DNA of 8,660 nucleotides from Kiritimatiellia bacterium (GTDB taxonomy: Bacteria; Verrucomicrobiota; Kiritimatiellia; CAIQIC01; Lenti-01): assembly GCA_018432565.1 (NCBI GenBank), contig JAHDSS010000426.1:1-8660 (forward strand). Direction: 5' to 3'. The position numbers and the translations under genes were made by a program. Shown one piece after another: positions 7,268 through 8,660 of this stretch (the stretch's first letter is position 1; each line of letters begins with the position of its first letter). The notes beneath the pieces are model-generated. The model had not been told where the DNA came from, did no database searches, and was given only the letters and a program-made list of their open reading frames with translations.

Positions 7268-8134
7268 ATGGTCACTTCCCCGGCCGGACGGCGGCTGGCA
7301 CTGGCCGGGCTGCTGGCCGGCCTGCTCGCGCTGGGCTCCGGCTGCACCACGACCGACTACGTCACCGGCAAACCCGTCCGGAACCTGTTCAGTCTGGACG
7401 ATGAAGTCCAGATGGGCGGACAGTATTACGCCGACATGGTCGGCGAGCTGGGCAGGAAAGACGCCCCGGTCAACCAGGATGCCGCCCGTGTCGCTCTCGT
7501 CCGCGAGATCACCTCCAACATCGTCGCCCATGCCCACATCACCCAGCTGCCCTACCAGGCCACGTTCGTGGGCGATCCCGAGTTCGTCAACGCCTACGCC
7601 CTGCCCGGCGGCCACATCATGGTGTTTGAAGGCATCTGGAATCCCAAGCTCGGACTGGTCCGCACCGTGGATGAACTCGCCGCCGTCGTGGCCCACGAAA
7701 TCGCCCATGTCAACTGCCGCCACTCCACCGAAGCCATCACCCGGCAGATGCTGCCCAACCTGCTGCTGACCGGCGCCCTTGTCTGGGCCACTCTCGAGGA
7801 AGACGACGACATGCAGCTGCTGTTCGGCGGCCTGATGCTGGTGCACAACGGACTGATCGTCACCCGCTATTCCCGAAGGGACGAGCTGGAAGCCGACCGC
7901 GTCGGGATGATGTACATGGCCCGGGCCGGTTACGATCCCCGTGCCGCCCCCCGCATCTGGCAGCGCATCGCCCGGGCCAGCGACCGCCAGACCGCCATGC
8001 CCCTCAGCATTTTCTCCACCCACCCCCGCGACGATCTCCGCGCACAGGAACTCGGCAAACACCTCCCCGAAGCCCTCGCCCTCTACGAAGCCGCCCCCGT
8101 CAAACGCAACGGCACCCGCCCCCTCGTGCCCTGA
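7268..8134 (+). CDS. M48 family zinc metalloprotease, predicted lipoprotein (LoiP/BepA-like peptidase domain)
   Basis: This is a predicted envelope quality-control protease of 288 aa. The N-terminus has a basic start (GRR), a Leu/Ala-rich helix and the string LGSGC with Cys26, which suits a signal-peptidase-II lipoprotein although Gly at -3 is atypical. Peptidase M48 features, in order: NAYALPGGHIMVFEGI (108-123), the zinc motif HEIAH (143-147), the third ligand and following Asp in DELEAD (Glu206, Asp210), and STHPRDDLR (250-258), a conserved M48 C-terminal signature. No TPR region follows the protease domain, so it is closer in size to E. coli LoiP (YggG) than to BepA. The ATG at 7268 was chosen for its GGTGAG; the in-frame ATG at 7256 would add four residues. 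It is divergent from the polysaccharide operon, and no clear intrinsic terminator follows. Its substrate is unknown, and any link to polysaccharide export is only positional. Confidence 0.93.
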   Translation: MVTSPAGRRLALAGLLAGLLALGSGCTTTDYVTGKPVRNLFSLDDEVQMGGQYYADMVGELGRKDAPVNQDAARVALVREITSNIVAHAHITQLPYQATFVGDPEFVNAYALPGGHIMVFEGIWNPKLGLVRTVDELAAVVAHEIAHVNCRHSTEAITRQMLPNLLLTGALVWATLEEDDDMQLLFGGLMLVHNGLIVTRYSRRDELEADRVGMMYMARAGYDPRAAPRIWQRIARASDRQTAMPLSIFSTHPRDDLRAQELGKHLPEALALYEAAPVKRNGTRPLVP

Positions 8135-8159
8135 TCGCGGAGTGGGCCTTTCCTGTATT

Positions 8160-8180
8160 GTTAAGTAACTGTGTTAGGAT
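8160..8180 (+). repeat. Repeat copy 1 (GTTAAGTAACTGTG...)
   Basis: This is the first and most divergent of three direct repeats. It begins GTTAAGTAACTGTG and ends GGAT, and aligns with the copy at 8281 if one base is gapped. The core GTTAAGTAAC is an imperfect palindrome. It starts 34 bases before copy 2. Confidence 0.6.
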
Positions 8181-8193
8181 TATATCCAGCATG

Positions 8194-8213
8194 GTTAATT
8201 AACTCTGCGGCAT
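8194..8213 (+). repeat. Repeat copy 2 (GTTAATTAACTCTG...)
   Basis: This copy begins with the perfect 10-base palindrome GTTAATTAAC followed by TCTGCGGCAT. It matches copy 3 at 17 of 20 positions in the same orientation. Confidence 0.75.
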
Positions 8214-8242
8214 AAATCCGTTATATCTTATTGGTTATCAAT

Positions 8243-8260
8243 CAGATGTTATTTTATCTG
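8243..8260. repeat. Small inverted repeat CAGAT / ATCTG
   Basis: Five-base arms CAGAT (8243-8247) and ATCTG (8256-8260) flank an 8-base A/T loop. The stem is short and could occur by chance. It lies between repeat copies 2 and 3. Confidence 0.3.
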
Positions 8261-8273
8261 CTCACTATTAGTT

Positions 8274-8297
8274 CCACACAGTTAATTAACTATGTGG
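8274..8297. repeat. 24-base near-perfect palindrome around repeat copy 3
   Basis: Arms CCACA and TGTGG enclose AGTTAATTAACT, with a single mismatched pair (C8279 opposite A8292). As a DNA element it could be a symmetric protein-binding site; as RNA it could fold with an AATT loop. It lies 40 bases beyond the stop of the minus-strand metallopeptidase gene. No T-run follows on either strand, so it is not a standard intrinsic terminator. Confidence 0.7.
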
Positions 8298-8300
8298 GAT
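8281..8300 (+). repeat. Repeat copy 3 (GTTAATTAACTATG...)
   Basis: This copy begins GTTAATTAACTATG and ends GGGAT, matching copy 2 at 17 of 20 positions, 87 bases away start to start. It differs from copy 2 in being part of a longer palindrome. Confidence 0.75.
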
Positions 8301-8336
8301 GAATTCCCAGAACGGTTTCGCCCGGAATCCCCTGCG

Positions 8337-8660
8337 CTATTCGAGCCCCCGCTCCTCCAGATCGCCCTCTTCCAGGCCCAGATAGTGCCCGAGTTCGTGA
8401 TAATACGTCACACGAACCTCCTCGCGAAAAACGTCCACATCCCCTTCGGCGTAGTCCCAAAGATTGTCGAGAAACAACAGGATTTCCGGCGGCAGCGGGT
8501 CGGGACCTTCCCCGCCTTCGGCCAGCGTCGGCCCCACAAACAGTCCCAGCAGATCGGGATCCAGTCCGTCCTCGCGCACCATGGCCCGTGACGGCCGCGA
8601 CATCAGCACCACGGGAAGATCCCCCGCGGGACCGGCCATGCCGGGCGGCAGCTTGCGCCG
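8337..8660 (-). CDS. Zincin-like metallopeptidase family protein (DUF1025/Zincin_1 type; 5' end outside window)
   Basis: This is a small predicted zinc-dependent metallopeptidase of unknown substrate. The visible C-terminal 107 residues end in VRVTYYHELGHYLGLEE, where HELGH is the HExxH zinc site followed by a Leu-Gly-Leu stretch. That ending, together with DLLGLFVG (about 30 residues into the visible part) and a length near 110-130 residues, is typical of the small Zincin_1 (PF06262) proteins. An in-frame ATG exists at 8639, but the frame stays open to the window edge (RRKLPPG before that Met), and family members normally carry more N-terminal sequence with a Leu-Pro there, so the true start is probably beyond 8660. 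It converges with the M48 protease gene. It lacks a visible signal peptide and is probably cytoplasmic, as is usual for the family. Confidence 0.85.
   Translation of the reverse strand, partial: RRKLPPGMAGPAGDLPVVLMSRPSRAMVREDGLDPDLLGLFVGPTLAEGGEGPDPLPPEILLFLDNLWDYAEGDVDVFREEVRVTYYHELGHYLGLEEGDLEERGLE

Larger units (their letters stand above)
8135..8336. other. A/T-rich convergent intergenic island with repeats
   Basis: This 202-base gap separates two convergent genes. Counting 8151-8300 gives 49 G or C of 150 (33%), in sharp contrast with the G+C-rich genes on either side. It holds three related 20-21 base repeats, a 24-base palindrome and weak hairpins. I see no convincing ORF, tRNA or GC-stem-plus-T-run terminator. 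A small mobile repeat remnant or a structured bidirectional 3' region are both possible. Confidence 0.8.

Noticed and set aside
7079..8062. Minus-strand open frame of 327 codons opposite the M48 protease
   Set aside because: The plus-strand frame has HEIAH and the rest of the M48 signature. The antisense product is Gly/Val/Asp-rich and unrecognisable.
8160..8300. CRISPR array
   Set aside because: There are only three imperfect repeats, their spacing is unequal (34 and 87 bases start to start), and no cas gene is nearby.
8274..8309. Intrinsic terminator at the palindrome
   Set aside because: The stem is A/T-rich in its centre and no T-run follows on either strand.

Overview
The window is G+C-rich, except for one island of about 150 bases that is only one third G+C. 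It looks like the chromosome of a Gram-negative-type bacterium: there is a lipoprotein signal on an M48 protease and a synthase-dependent exopolysaccharide locus with an alginate-type O-acyltransferase. No marker fixes the taxon. The strongly C-biased coding sequence and very large multidomain surface protein would suit the PVC superphylum (for example Kiritimatiellota or Verrucomicrobiota), but that is a weak guess.

Layout. Positions 1-7067 hold three minus-strand genes that read as one operon. In transcription order they are: a hyaluronan-synthase-like family 2 glycosyltransferase with an N-terminal zinc ribbon (5580-7067); a 1393-residue membrane-anchored multidomain protein with carbohydrate deacetylase-like, lectin-like, glycosidase-like and TPR modules (1402-5583); and an MBOAT O-acyltransferase of the AlgI type (1-1377, cut by the left edge). 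The first two genes overlap by 4 bases (ATGA) and the last two are 24 bases apart. A good sigma-70-like promoter with an A/T-rich upstream stretch lies before the glycosyltransferase. In the divergent direction, 7268-8134 encodes an M48 family lipoprotein zinc protease. It converges on a small zincin-like metallopeptidase (8337-8660, minus, start outside the window). The gap between these two is A/T-rich and carries three copies of a 20-21 base repeat, each centred on a palindromic or near-palindromic core, one of them inside a 24-base near-perfect palindrome.

How the genes work together. The glycosyltransferase should polymerise and translocate a beta-linked, probably amino-sugar-containing polysaccharide across the inner membrane. 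The large protein projects into the periplasm, where it could bind and guide the chain. The MBOAT protein passes acyl groups across the membrane for O-acetylation, usually to a periplasmic partner that would lie beyond the left edge. The most unusual point is that the large protein keeps the outline of a deacetylase and of two glycosidase-like barrels, but the catalytic residues of all three appear to be replaced. It therefore looks like a polysaccharide-handling scaffold built from dead enzymes rather than a PgaB-like enzyme. No outer-membrane export porin is visible in the window.
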